Below, piece by piece: positions 1 to 9,021 of a DNA stretch of 64,000 bases; within the stretch, counting starts at the first letter, position 1, and every line of letters starts with the position of its first letter. Below the pieces are notes generated by a model that ran no database searches, was not told the origin of the DNA, and saw only the letters and a program-made list of their open reading frames with translations. A program made the translations under genes and the position numbers. The stretch spans positions 86,852 through 150,851 of the forward strand of contig JAFQBK010000015.1 of NCBI GenBank assembly GCA_017399695.1, written 5' to 3'. This DNA is from Clostridia bacterium (lineage in GTDB: Bacteria > Bacillota > Clostridia > UBA1381 > UBA9506).

Positions 1-29
1 TCGTGTTGGTTTTCGTATTGGCAAATGCA

Positions 30-668
30 TCACGAAACCTCTATATCAATATACCGACAGCCGACAATTTCGGCAGTAAGTGCGCCATTAGATAGTTCTG
101 TCAGCTCCTTTTGGAATCGCTCTAAAAGGTCATAGCGTATGCCAACGTGGACAATAATTTCTTCCGTGTATTCAATCTCACCTAACAGGTATTCTCCGTT
201 TTCAATCATGTGCCGAATCTTTCCGAGCCAGTCATAGCCGGCGCGCACCAAAACCTCATGGCAATACACGCGCTCGGTGATGCCAGCAGCAACGACTCCC
301 TCTTTCGCGCTTTTTCCATAGGTGCGAATGAGTCCTCCGGCACCCAAAAGCGTACCGCCAAAGTAGCGGGTCACGACGACAACCAAATCCGTTAGCCCCT
401 CTTTTTTCAGGACCTCCATGACCGGCATCCCAGCCGTTCCGCTCGGCTCGCCGTCATCGGAAAACCGCGCGATATTGTTGTCGCTGATGATATAGGCATA
501 GACATTGTGCGTCGCATCGTAGTATTTCGAGCGCTTTTCATTGATAAAATCAAGCGCCTCTTGCTCGGTAGTGACGGGTTTTGCCGCACCGATAAAGCGG
601 GACTTTTTTTCAATGAGTTCCGCCTGCGCCTCTTGTTTAATTGTGCGGTAGGTCATTCCCTTATCCAT
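30..668 (-). CDS. yigZ: IMPACT/YigZ (UPF0029) family protein
   Basis: A 212-aa protein. The N-terminal UPF0029/IMPACT domain carries the signature FSDDGEPSGTAGMP (about residues 69-82) and TRYFGGTLLGAGGL (about 100-113); the C-terminal part fits the DUF1949 ferredoxin-like domain. The eukaryotic relative IMPACT regulates translation through GCN2; the bacterial role is unsettled. The reading frame is open upstream to 710, but the ATG at 668 has an AGGA box about 9 nt upstream and gives the usual family N-terminus. It is divergent from the riboswitch-like leader at 753. Family assignment is secure, function is not. Confidence 0.88.
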   Translation of the reverse strand: MDKGMTYRTIKQEAQAELIEKKSRFIGAAKPVTTEQEALDFINEKRSKYYDATHNVYAYIISDNNIARFSDDGEPSGTAGMPVMEVLKKEGLTDLVVVVTRYFGGTLLGAGGLIRTYGKSAKEGVVAAGITERVYCHEVLVRAGYDWLGKIRHMIENGEYLLGEIEYTEEIIVHVGIRYDLLERFQKELTELSNGALTAEIVGCRYIDIEVS

Positions 669-718
669 AAATATCACGTCCTGAATTTCTAATGCTAAAA
701 AAGCCGTCAAAGTAAGAC

Positions 719-747
719 TTGCATCTATTCTTGAAGTATGTTATACT
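719..747 (+). promoter_or_regulatory. Sigma-A promoter of the structured leader RNA
   Basis: TTGCAT (719-724), 17-bp spacer, TATACT (742-747). Predicted transcription start near 753-755, exactly where the P1 helix of the leader begins. Confidence 0.75.
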
Positions 748-752
748 AAAAA

Positions 753-901
753 TGCTACACATCATATATAAGATTTACCCTGCCGGCTTACGTTTGGTAA
801 AAACGTAGGCTTTGGTTTCGTATCTCTCGGTGGGGTATGGATGTGTAGCAGCATGACCAAGCCGCGTTTTTCGTGCGTCGGCTTCGGTCGGCGCATTTTT
901 T
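753..901 (+). ncRNA. Riboswitch-like structured leader, class unknown
   Basis: The RNA begins with an 11-bp helix P1 (753-763 with 840-850). Inside are a second helix (776-780 with 833-837) and an 11-bp stem-loop P3 (785-795 with 801-811, loop GGTAA, some GU pairs). Downstream is an intrinsic terminator, 874-882 with 887-895 around a TTCG loop, then six T. Bases 855-864 (GACCAAGCCG) can instead pair with 879-889 with one bulge, which would break the terminator. Bases 846-855 (TAGCAGCATG) are a perfect complement of 917-926, the start-codon region of the next gene, and overlap the 3' strand of P1. This is expression-platform logic. I do not recognise the aptamer; it lacks the hallmarks I know of TPP, SAM, THF, ZTP, fluoride or 6S RNAs. 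Confidence 0.6.
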
Positions 902-925
902 ATACCAAAAGGAGTGCATGCTGCT

Positions 926-1096
926 ATGCCGGATAACAAAAAGCTATACTACCAGTTATTTTCATCCATCACCGATGTTATGGAGGATTTAGAAGAAATA
1001 CTCCGCAAATTAAATGTTCAGCAGGATATTGCCTATGAAGAATATCTTTGTTCTTGGGACAGAGATTTTGAAGAAAATGTACAGAGTGGCGAATAA
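926..1096 (+). CDS. Small helical protein of unknown function (56 aa)
   Basis: Begins MPDNKKLYYQLFSSITDVME; predicted to be almost entirely alpha-helical, acidic, without membrane segment or signal peptide. ATG at 926 is chosen because AAAAGGAG lies at 907-914; the open frame starts slightly earlier at a GTG. It sits just behind the leader RNA terminator, so its expression probably depends on read-through of that switch. Its stop codon lies inside the loop of its own intrinsic terminator. Convergent with hflX. I do not know the family. The tight link to a structured leader is the only clue to its job. Confidence 0.7.
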   Translation: MPDNKKLYYQLFSSITDVMEDLEEILRKLNVQQDIAYEEYLCSWDRDFEENVQSGE

Positions 1097-1112
1097 TGCC
1101 ACTCTTTTTTTT
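1082..1112 (+). terminator. Intrinsic terminator of the 56-aa gene
   Basis: AGAGTGGC / GCCACTCT stem with a 7-nt loop containing the TAA stop codon, followed by eight T. Confidence 0.9.
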
Positions 1113-2394
1113 ATTCTCTTTCCGTCAAAAACTCCCGCAAAAGTGCGTAGCCCTGCGCATCGACGAATGCCTCGACGGCTGTGCCCTCTGCCTCATATTC
1201 CTCGGAAAGCACCGTCTGGTCACGGTGCAGAATGGAAAGAATATTTCCCTTATCATACGGAATCAGCGCGCGCACCTTTTGCTTTTTCCCCGGCAAAAGC
1301 TCGGCAAGCGTTTCGATGAGCTTATCTAATCCCTCGCCCGTATGTGCGCTGACCTCGAGGACTGCGTCGGCATCGGGAAGATGCCTTGAAAGCACCAAGC
1401 CCTCGGGCTTTTGGTCAATCTTATTATAGACATAAAGGCGCGGTTTCGCACCTGCTCCGATATCCTTTAAAAGCGAGCTGACCACCTCGATATGCTGGTC
1501 TAATTCATCACTTGACGAATCGAGCACGATTAAAAGTAAATCTGCAAACACCGCCTCTTCCAGCGTGGACTTAAACGCCTCAATCAAATGATGCGGCAGT
1601 TTTCGGATAAACCCAACGGTGTCCACAATCATCGGAAGACGCCCGTCGGCAAGCTCGAGCGCACGCATTGTTGGGTCGAGCGTGGCAAAGAGCTTATCTT
1701 CGGCGAGGACATCCGCTCCCGTCAGAGCATTGAGAAGTGACGATTTTCCTGCGTTCGTGTAGCCGACCAGTGCGCAGACGAGCGTTTCATCCTTTTCTCT
1801 GCGGCGCCTGAGCAGCTCACGGTGATTTTTAATTTCCTTTAAGTCCTCCTGCAAGTGCCCGATGCGGCGGCGAATATGACGCCGATCCGTTTCGAGCTTC
1901 GTCTCACCCGGTCCACGCGTACCGATGCCGGCACCGAGCCGTGACATCTGCGCACCCATACCCGCAAGGCGCGGAAGAAGATAGCGCAGCTGCGCAAGCT
2001 CTACCTGAATCTTACCCTCGCGGGTCACGGCGTGGCGCGCAAAGATATCGAGTATCAGCATACTGCGGTCAATGACGCGTACACCTAAAACGCGCTCGAT
2101 ATTTCGCAGCTGAATCGGCGAAAGCTCATCGTCAAAAATCACGAGATTGGCATCCAACCCATCGCAGGCATTTTTGAGTTCGTCGAGCTTTCCCTCGCCC
2201 ATATACTGCGCCGAATCGACGCTCGGTCGGTTTTGCAGCATCGTTCCGACCACCTCTGCCCCTGCCGTATCGGCAAGGCGGGCAAGTTCTGCGAGCGTTT
2301 CTTCAGATGAGTCATCGAGAGGGTCGATACAGCCTGTGTGCACACCGGCGAGTATCGCGCGCTCGGACAGTTCTTTGGTTTCAAAATATTCCAT
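1111..2394 (-). CDS. hflX: Ribosome-associated GTPase HflX
   Basis: A 427-aa GTPase of the HflX family, which splits stalled or hibernating 70S ribosomes. N-terminal HflX domain about 1-190, with the conserved GxGIGTRGPGETKLE stretch around 154-168. GTPase domain from about 205: G1 GYTNAGKSS (211-219), G3 DTVG (258-261), G4 NKID later. Start ATG at 2394 follows GGAGG by 6 nt. It lies 14 nt behind the BaiN-type flavoprotein gene on the same strand, so the two are likely co-transcribed. Full length for the family. Confidence 0.95.
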   Translation of the reverse strand: MEYFETKELSERAILAGVHTGCIDPLDDSSEETLAELARLADTAGAEVVGTMLQNRPSVDSAQYMGEGKLDELKNACDGLDANLVIFDDELSPIQLRNIERVLGVRVIDRSMLILDIFARHAVTREGKIQVELAQLRYLLPRLAGMGAQMSRLGAGIGTRGPGETKLETDRRHIRRRIGHLQEDLKEIKNHRELLRRRREKDETLVCALVGYTNAGKSSLLNALTGADVLAEDKLFATLDPTMRALELADGRLPMIVDTVGFIRKLPHHLIEAFKSTLEEAVFADLLLIVLDSSSDELDQHIEVVSSLLKDIGAGAKPRLYVYNKIDQKPEGLVLSRHLPDADAVLEVSAHTGEGLDKLIETLAELLPGKKQKVRALIPYDKGNILSILHRDQTVLSEEYEAEGTAVEAFVDAQGYALLREFLTERE

Positions 2395-2408
2395 GGAATT
2401 CCTCCATC

Positions 2409-3656
2409 TTAATATTCAAATAAGGAAGCGGCGGCGCTTTCGCCGGCAAGATAGCCCGTCGAAAAGGCAATCTGCAGGTTAAAGCCGCCGGTGAGCGCAT
2501 CTACATCAATCAGCTCGCCGGCAAAATAAAGCCCCGAAATCAGCTTGCTTTCCATCGTTTTCGGCTGAATTTCTTTTGTATCCACGCCGCCCGAGGTAAT
2601 AATCGCCTCGGCAATCGGGCGTGTGCCGGTGACGGTCAGAGGCAGATGCTTTAGGAGCCGCACGAGTCCCAGGCGTTCCTCTTTGGTGATATCATGCACC
2701 TTTTTGCGAGGTTCAATTCCCGAAAGGGAAATGATAACCGGAATCAGCTTTTTCGGGAGGAGCGCATCTAAGCTGTTTGCAAAATCCTTGTTGGAAAGTG
2801 CGGAAAAGTCGCGAAGCACGCGCTTATCCAGCGTTTGCTCATCGAGCGCCGGCTTTAAGTCAATCGAAAGGCCATAGGGGAAATCCCCTGCGTTCATATA
2901 TGCGCTCGCAGAAAGTACAATCGGACCGGAAACGCCGTAATGCGTAAACAGCATCTCGCCAAAATCGCGGTAAATTTCTTTTCCTACTTTGTTTGTTACA
3001 CGGATTTCTGCATTGCGAAGCGACAGACCCATCAGCTCCGAAACCCATTTTTCACGAGTGACAAGAGGTACCAGAGAGGGATGTGTCGGGGTGATGGTAT
3101 GCCCTGCCTCTTTTGCCATGCGGTGGCCATCGCCGGTCGAACCTGTCTGCGGATAGGAAAGGCCGCCCGTTGCTAAGATGATGCGTTTTGCGCGGATTTC
3201 TTTGCCGTCCGAAAGTTTTACGCCAAAGACGGCGCCGTTTTCTATCAAAAGCTTCGCTGCCTTTTTAAAAATCAGCTCGACATTTGCGTCTTTTATATAT
3301 CGGGTGAGCGCAGTGATAATATCCGAGGATTTATCGCTTTGGGGAAACACTCTTCCGCCGCGCTCGGTCTTGGTTTGTACGCCGTAGCGGGACAAAAGCG
3401 CAATCAAATCGGTGTTGGAAAAGGCGGAAAAGGCGCTGTATAAAAAGCGGCCGCCGGTGGGTGTGTTTTTGATAAACTCCGACATATCGGCACTGTTTGT
3501 GACATTGCAGCGCCCTTTTCCAGTAATGTAGAGCTTTTTCCCCAGCTTTTCGTTTGGCTCGAGAATTGCAACCTGAGCACCGCCAAAGCCAGCCGCTGCC
3601 GCCGCGAGCATTCCTGCCGCACCGCCACCGACAACCAAAACATCGAACTCTTTCAA
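2409..3656 (-). CDS. BaiN/HI0933-type NAD(P)/FAD-dependent oxidoreductase
   Basis: A 415-aa flavoprotein. N-terminal FAD-binding Rossmann motif VVGGGAAGMLAA, then KLYITGKGRCNVTN, typical of the HI0933/BaiN family, and a C-terminal GGVDTKEI...GLYFAGELIDVDALTGG segment that closes the FAD site. BaiN in Clostridium scindens reduces bile-acid intermediates, but most family members, often annotated only as an aminoacetone oxidase family, have no known substrate. Start is called at the TTG at 3656: a strong GGGAGGTG lies just upstream, while the ATG 15 nt earlier lacks a ribosome-binding site. Co-directional with hflX. Confidence 0.88.
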   Translation of the reverse strand: MKEFDVLVVGGGAAGMLAAAAAGFGGAQVAILEPNEKLGKKLYITGKGRCNVTNSADMSEFIKNTPTGGRFLYSAFSAFSNTDLIALLSRYGVQTKTERGGRVFPQSDKSSDIITALTRYIKDANVELIFKKAAKLLIENGAVFGVKLSDGKEIRAKRIILATGGLSYPQTGSTGDGHRMAKEAGHTITPTHPSLVPLVTREKWVSELMGLSLRNAEIRVTNKVGKEIYRDFGEMLFTHYGVSGPIVLSASAYMNAGDFPYGLSIDLKPALDEQTLDKRVLRDFSALSNKDFANSLDALLPKKLIPVIISLSGIEPRKKVHDITKEERLGLVRLLKHLPLTVTGTRPIAEAIITSGGVDTKEIQPKTMESKLISGLYFAGELIDVDALTGGFNLQIAFSTGYLAGESAAASLFEY

Positions 3657-3691
3657 AAAAACACCTCCCATGTACGTTTCTTTCTTATAAT

Positions 3692-3720
3692 AGTATATCA
3701 AAAATGGGCGGTATAATCAA
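3692..3720 (-). promoter_or_regulatory. Sigma-A promoter for the flavoprotein-hflX operon
   Basis: Read on the minus strand: TTGATT (3715-3720), 17-bp spacer, TATACT (3692-3697). Confidence 0.7.
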
Positions 3721-3889
3721 GAAATTCCTCGCAGAATGAGACAAACCGAGGGTGCATACAATGGTAGAAAAGAGAATGTTTCCAAAGTGTAAACAAATGC
3801 CGAAAACACGAAAAACGGCAAAAAATAAAGATAATGGGAGATATTAAGAGGTTACGAGGGCTATTTTCAAAAAATAAAGAGGATAATAT

Positions 3890-3955
3890 TTGCCAAAATG
3901 GCAATAATTGAGTAATATAATAGTTGTGTTAGCACTCTTTTGATGCGAGTGCTAA
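3890..3955 (+). promoter_or_regulatory. groESL promoter region with CIRCE operator
   Basis: A perfect CIRCE element, TTAGCACTC-N9-GAGTGCTAA, spans 3929-3955 and is the binding site of the heat-shock repressor HrcA. It sits just behind the -10 box TATAAT (3916-3921). A -35-like TTGCCA (3890-3895) is spaced 20 bp away, longer than ideal. A second perfect inverted repeat, TTGCCA-AAA-TGGCAA, covers 3890-3904. The remaining intergenic DNA, 3721-3889, is AT-rich and shows nothing further that I can support. Confidence 0.95.
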
Positions 3956-3971
3956 TTTCTTGTAAATATAA

Positions 3972-4289
<318 letters not shown>

Positions 4290-4308
4290 TTGATTTTTTT
4301 GGAGGTAA

Positions 4309-5943
<1,635 letters not shown>

Positions 5944-5954
5944 TCCGTAATTTT

Positions 5955-5987
5955 AATACCGGGTTGCATTGGCAACCCGGTATTTTT
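5955..5987 (+). terminator. groESL terminator
   Basis: Perfect 13-bp stem (5955-5967 with 5972-5984), ATTG loop, then a T run. Confidence 0.95.
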
Positions 5988-6083
5988 GGCACTATATTTT
6001 TCATGGCGCAGGCGATGTTACAACAAAGCGAGAAGCGTTTGAAACCTGTAGTTTATGAGTATAAATCATACGGAGGAAAAGTT

Positions 6084-6857
6084 ATGAGTAAAATTTACAT
6101 TTTTGGTTCGGGCGCTGGAACAGAACCCATCAAAGGCACACACCATACGGCGTGGGCATTGGAGGTTAATTCTAAAATCTATTGGTTTGATGCGGGCGAA
6201 GAATGTGCTTACACAGCGATGAGCATGGGAATTGATTTTTCAAAAATTGCAGGCATATTCATTTCGCACATGCATATAGATCATACAGCGGGTTTATTTG
6301 GTCTTATGCATACGATTATGAAAAGAGCCAGCATGTATGATGAAGAACCGCTTGATAATACAATAAAGCTTTATTTACCGGAAAAAGATGCGTGGAAACC
6401 ACTGGAAACGCTGACGGATATGATGGGAATGAAGGCCTTTCCTACGGAGGTAAAAGCATCTTACATTGCAGATGGCTTGATTTTTGCGGATGAAAACATT
6501 AAAATTTATGCATTACATAATCGACATCTTCAAAAAGAAGAGGGAGATGGCTGGAAATCGTATTCATTCCTGATTGAAACCAAAGAAAAGCGAATTGTTT
6601 ATTCGGGTGACGTAAGCTCTCCGGAAGAATTGGATCCGCTATTTGATGCGCCGGTTGATATGCTGCTGATTGAAACGGGACATCACAAATTAGATATGAT
6701 TTGTGATTATGTAAATGCCAGAAAAATAAACGGTTGCGTATTTGTTCATAACGGACGTGCCATTTTGAATGATTACAACGGCAGCCTGGCATTTGTAAAA
6801 GAGAATATGAAATGCCCGGCAGAAATTTCGAAAGACCAAACGGTAATTGAATTATAA
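6084..6857 (+). CDS. Metallo-beta-lactamase-fold hydrolase
   Basis: A 257-aa soluble protein. The zinc-site motif SHMHIDHTAG (His62, His64, Asp66, His67) is of the HxHxDH class. Further metal-ligand candidates are YSGDVSS, about two thirds along, and the C-terminal FVHNGR. The fold is that of RNase Z-like and glyoxalase II-like hydrolases; length and motif order do not identify a substrate. ATG at 6084 is preceded by CGGAGGAAAAG; the open frame extends upstream through the groEL terminator and is not used. Monocistronic, with its own terminator. Confidence 0.8.
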   Translation: MSKIYIFGSGAGTEPIKGTHHTAWALEVNSKIYWFDAGEECAYTAMSMGIDFSKIAGIFISHMHIDHTAGLFGLMHTIMKRASMYDEEPLDNTIKLYLPEKDAWKPLETLTDMMGMKAFPTEVKASYIADGLIFADENIKIYALHNRHLQKEEGDGWKSYSFLIETKEKRIVYSGDVSSPEELDPLFDAPVDMLLIETGHHKLDMICDYVNARKINGCVFVHNGRAILNDYNGSLAFVKENMKCPAEISKDQTVIEL

Positions 6858-6880
6858 AAGGTATGGTGGAAATTCGCAGG

Positions 6881-6904
6881 AAAGGCTCCCTTGAGCCTTT
6901 TTGG
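6881..6904 (+). terminator. Terminator after the hydrolase gene
   Basis: AAAGGCTC / GAGCCTTT stem with CCTT loop and trailing T residues. Confidence 0.75.
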
Positions 6905-6934
6905 CATACTTTTACGGGAAGAAAGGAACGAACG

Positions 6935-7756
6935 ATGGGAAAGTTTGACGGTGTTTTGATTTGTACCGATTTGGATGGCACATTGCTCAAAAAAGATAAG
7001 TCCATATCGGAGGCAAATGTAGAAGCGATTGAATATTTTAAGCGCGAGGGCGGTTTTTTTACCATTGTTACGGGAAGAATGCCGTTTTATGTGACCTATA
7101 TTGCAGATACGGTAAGACCCAATGCGCCGTTTGGATGCATCAATGGTGGCGGGCTTTACGATTGGGATAAAAAGGAATACATCTTTAAAGAGCCGCTTTC
7201 TTCTCGTGTTTTTGAGATGCTAAAGTGTGCATCGGAGCACTTTCCCCAGATAGGAATGCAGGTCACGACCTTTGATAAAATCTATTTTTGTCAGGAAAAC
7301 GGGACGATGGAGCATTTTAGATCCGTCACGGGAGTGAAAAACCTGCCCTGCCACTACAAAGAGGTGAAAGAGCCGATTGCCAAAATTCTGTTTGGTAGCG
7401 ACTCGGATGAGGAGCTTGTCGCGCTGGAGGCGATGATGACGGCGCATCCGTTTGCGAAGGAATTTGAACTGATTCGCTCGGATAAAACACTGTATGAGAT
7501 TTTGCCGAAAGGCATGAGCAAGGGAACATCCATAGAGAAGCTTTGCGATTACTTAGCGCTTGACCAAAAGAAAACCATTGCGATTGGTGATTACAATAAC
7601 GATATTCCGATGTTTCGCACGGCGCATATAGCGGTTGCGGTTGCCAATGCGTGTAAGGATGCAAAGAATGCGGCAGACCTCGTGACAGTGAGCAACGAAG
7701 AGGATGCGATTGCAAAAGTGATATGGGATTTGGATGCAGGAAAGATTGTTATTTAA
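6935..7756 (+). CDS. Cof-type HAD-IIB family phosphatase
   Basis: A 273-aa protein. HAD motif I is CTDLDGTLL (about residues 9-17), motif II is TIVTGR, and motif III/IV is IAIGDYNNDIPMF near the C-terminus. The large insert between motifs II and III is the C2B cap of Cof-like phosphatases, which dephosphorylate sugar phosphates, flavin or PLP precursors. The substrate cannot be read from the sequence. ATG 6935 follows GAAAGGAACGAACG. mntP begins 31 nt downstream, so the two may share a transcript. Confidence 0.88.
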   Translation: MGKFDGVLICTDLDGTLLKKDKSISEANVEAIEYFKREGGFFTIVTGRMPFYVTYIADTVRPNAPFGCINGGGLYDWDKKEYIFKEPLSSRVFEMLKCASEHFPQIGMQVTTFDKIYFCQENGTMEHFRSVTGVKNLPCHYKEVKEPIAKILFGSDSDEELVALEAMMTAHPFAKEFELIRSDKTLYEILPKGMSKGTSIEKLCDYLALDQKKTIAIGDYNNDIPMFRTAHIAVAVANACKDAKNAADLVTVSNEEDAIAKVIWDLDAGKIVI

Positions 7757-7787
7757 TATATGAGTGAATACGATTTTGGAGGACAAA

Positions 7788-8354
7788 ATGGAGCTTTGGG
7801 AACTTTTTTTGCTGGCGGTCGGGCTTTCGATGGACGCCTTTGCCGTTTCGGTTTGTAATGCGATGACAATCGACAATTTGCGAAAACGGGATGCGGCGAA
7901 ATTCGGACTGTTTTTTGGCTTGTTTCAGGCAGGGATGCCACTTATTGGCTGGCTTTGCGGATGCGCGTTCAGCAGTTATGTCATCGCCCTTGACCATTGG
8001 GTTGCGTTTGTCCTTTTATCCTTTATCGGCGGGAAAATGATATTAGAGGCGGTGCGCGGGGAAGAAGCGGAATGCCGAGAAAATCCGCTGGCATTTTCGG
8101 TCCTTTTTGTACTTGCTGTTGCCACCAGTATTGATGCATTGGCGGTTGGAGTGACCTTTGCGTTTATGCCAGAACTTTCTGTCCTGCCGAGCGTGGCTTT
8201 AATAGGTGTCGTTACGTTCGTGATTTCAACGTTTGGTGCGCTTCTTGGAAAAAAGGCAGGTTCGGCACTCGGGACGAAAGCAGAGCTTGTCGGAGGGCTT
8301 ATATTGATTGGGATTGGCGTAAAGATTTTGGTGGAGCATTTGTTTTTTGCATAA
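7788..8354 (+). CDS. mntP: Manganese exporter MntP
   Basis: A 188-aa integral membrane protein with six predicted helices. The MntP family pattern is clear: GLSMDAFAVSVCNA (about 13-26) and the second repeat ATSIDALAVGVTFAF, whose acidic residues in helices 1 and 4 are the transport residues of the family. It exports Mn2+ to prevent toxicity. ATG 7788 follows TTGGAGGAC. I found no yybP-ykoY manganese riboswitch upstream, only the HAD gene. Confidence 0.93.
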   Translation: MELWELFLLAVGLSMDAFAVSVCNAMTIDNLRKRDAAKFGLFFGLFQAGMPLIGWLCGCAFSSYVIALDHWVAFVLLSFIGGKMILEAVRGEEAECRENPLAFSVLFVLAVATSIDALAVGVTFAFMPELSVLPSVALIGVVTFVISTFGALLGKKAGSALGTKAELVGGLILIGIGVKILVEHLFFA

Positions 8355-8364
8355 TAATGAAATG

Positions 8365-8391
8365 AGGACTGTGGAGTGCAGTCCTTTTTTC
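8365..8391 (+). terminator. mntP terminator
   Basis: AGGACTG / CAGTCCT stem, 7-nt loop, six T. The stem sequence recurs after prfB (18011-18032). Confidence 0.85.
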
Positions 8392-8404
8392 TTGTACTTT
8401 TTTT

Positions 8405-8980
8405 GTGCGTCGATTTTCACAATTTTCAATGTTACTAGTCACAAATGCCTCCGGCGGGGGTCCGTTTCTGTTTCCGCCTTATTTTATAATATTAGCTCTC
8501 AAGTCCTGCCGGACGGGCCTTCTTTTGATGCCAAAAGAAGCAAAAGCCCCGGGGGGTCAGATTCCCCCCGAACCCCCTAAACTGCCAAGGCTCTGCCTTG
8601 GAACCGTTACCACGTATTGCAAAAAGGAAAGAAATATAAATTTATCTCTGCTCTGCGTTTTTGGCAGGTTGTTAACGCTTGTTTTCCGGCAAGCGTCGCC
8701 GCATTAAGCAGATAATAGCATTTTTCTGCGAGAAGACGCCGGTTTTTGGGGTCAATCAGGTCTGCGCATAGGTTCCCTTTATGCGCACCTGATTGAGCAC
8801 ACCTTGAGCAACATATGTTGCGAATGTGTGCGGCGCAAAAAACGGCGGCGGCGAGCAGAATAAAAATGCATGATCTGCGCCCTGCGGCAAGAGGTTTTCG
8901 TCCCTTTTGCCGATACAAAAGGGACTCCCGCGGAAGGCGTTAATGACTGATAATAATGAAAATCGTAAAAACCGACACAC
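8405..8980. repeat. 576-bp noncoding repeat with terminal inverted repeats, copy 1
   Basis: This fills the gap between mntP and the convergent glycosyltransferase gene. Its ends are imperfect inverted repeats of about 60 bp: GTGCGTCGATTTTCACAA at the left, and at the right the complement begins GTGTGTCGGTTTTTACGA; both run inward to a GCCTCCGGCGGGGGTCC-type block. The reverse complement aligns along its whole length with 18041-18618, at roughly 85% by eye. Internal palindromes include CCAAGGC/GCCTTGG, TTCTTTTG/CAAAAGAA and a run of C/G pairs near 8552-8575. No convincing gene is inside. It looks like a MITE or other non-autonomous dispersed element. Confidence 0.85.
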
Positions 8981-8982
8981 AA

Positions 8983-9012
8983 AAAAGAGCAAGGAGTTTT
9001 CCTTGCTCTTTT
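8983..9012 (-). terminator. Terminator of the glycosyltransferase gene
   Basis: AAAAGAGCAAGG / CCTTGCTCTTTT stem on the minus strand, 10 nt beyond the stop codon. A near-identical stem lies at 18626-18655. Confidence 0.85.
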
Positions 9013-9021
9013 GATTTTCAT

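Noticed and set aside
753..901. 6S RNA, SRP RNA or a known riboswitch class
   Set aside because: No SRP GGAAG/tetraloop motif and no 6S central-bubble pattern that I can defend; none of the conserved cores I know fits. Left as class unknown.
8607..8918. 103-codon minus-strand ORF inside repeat copy 1, and the related plus-strand ORF 18131-18466 in copy 2
   Set aside because: They share a stretch in the same frame (LIDPKNRRLLAEKCY-like), but the frames break up on both sides, there is no ribosome-binding site, and the element is palindrome-rich noncoding DNA. Conservation of DNA explains the match.
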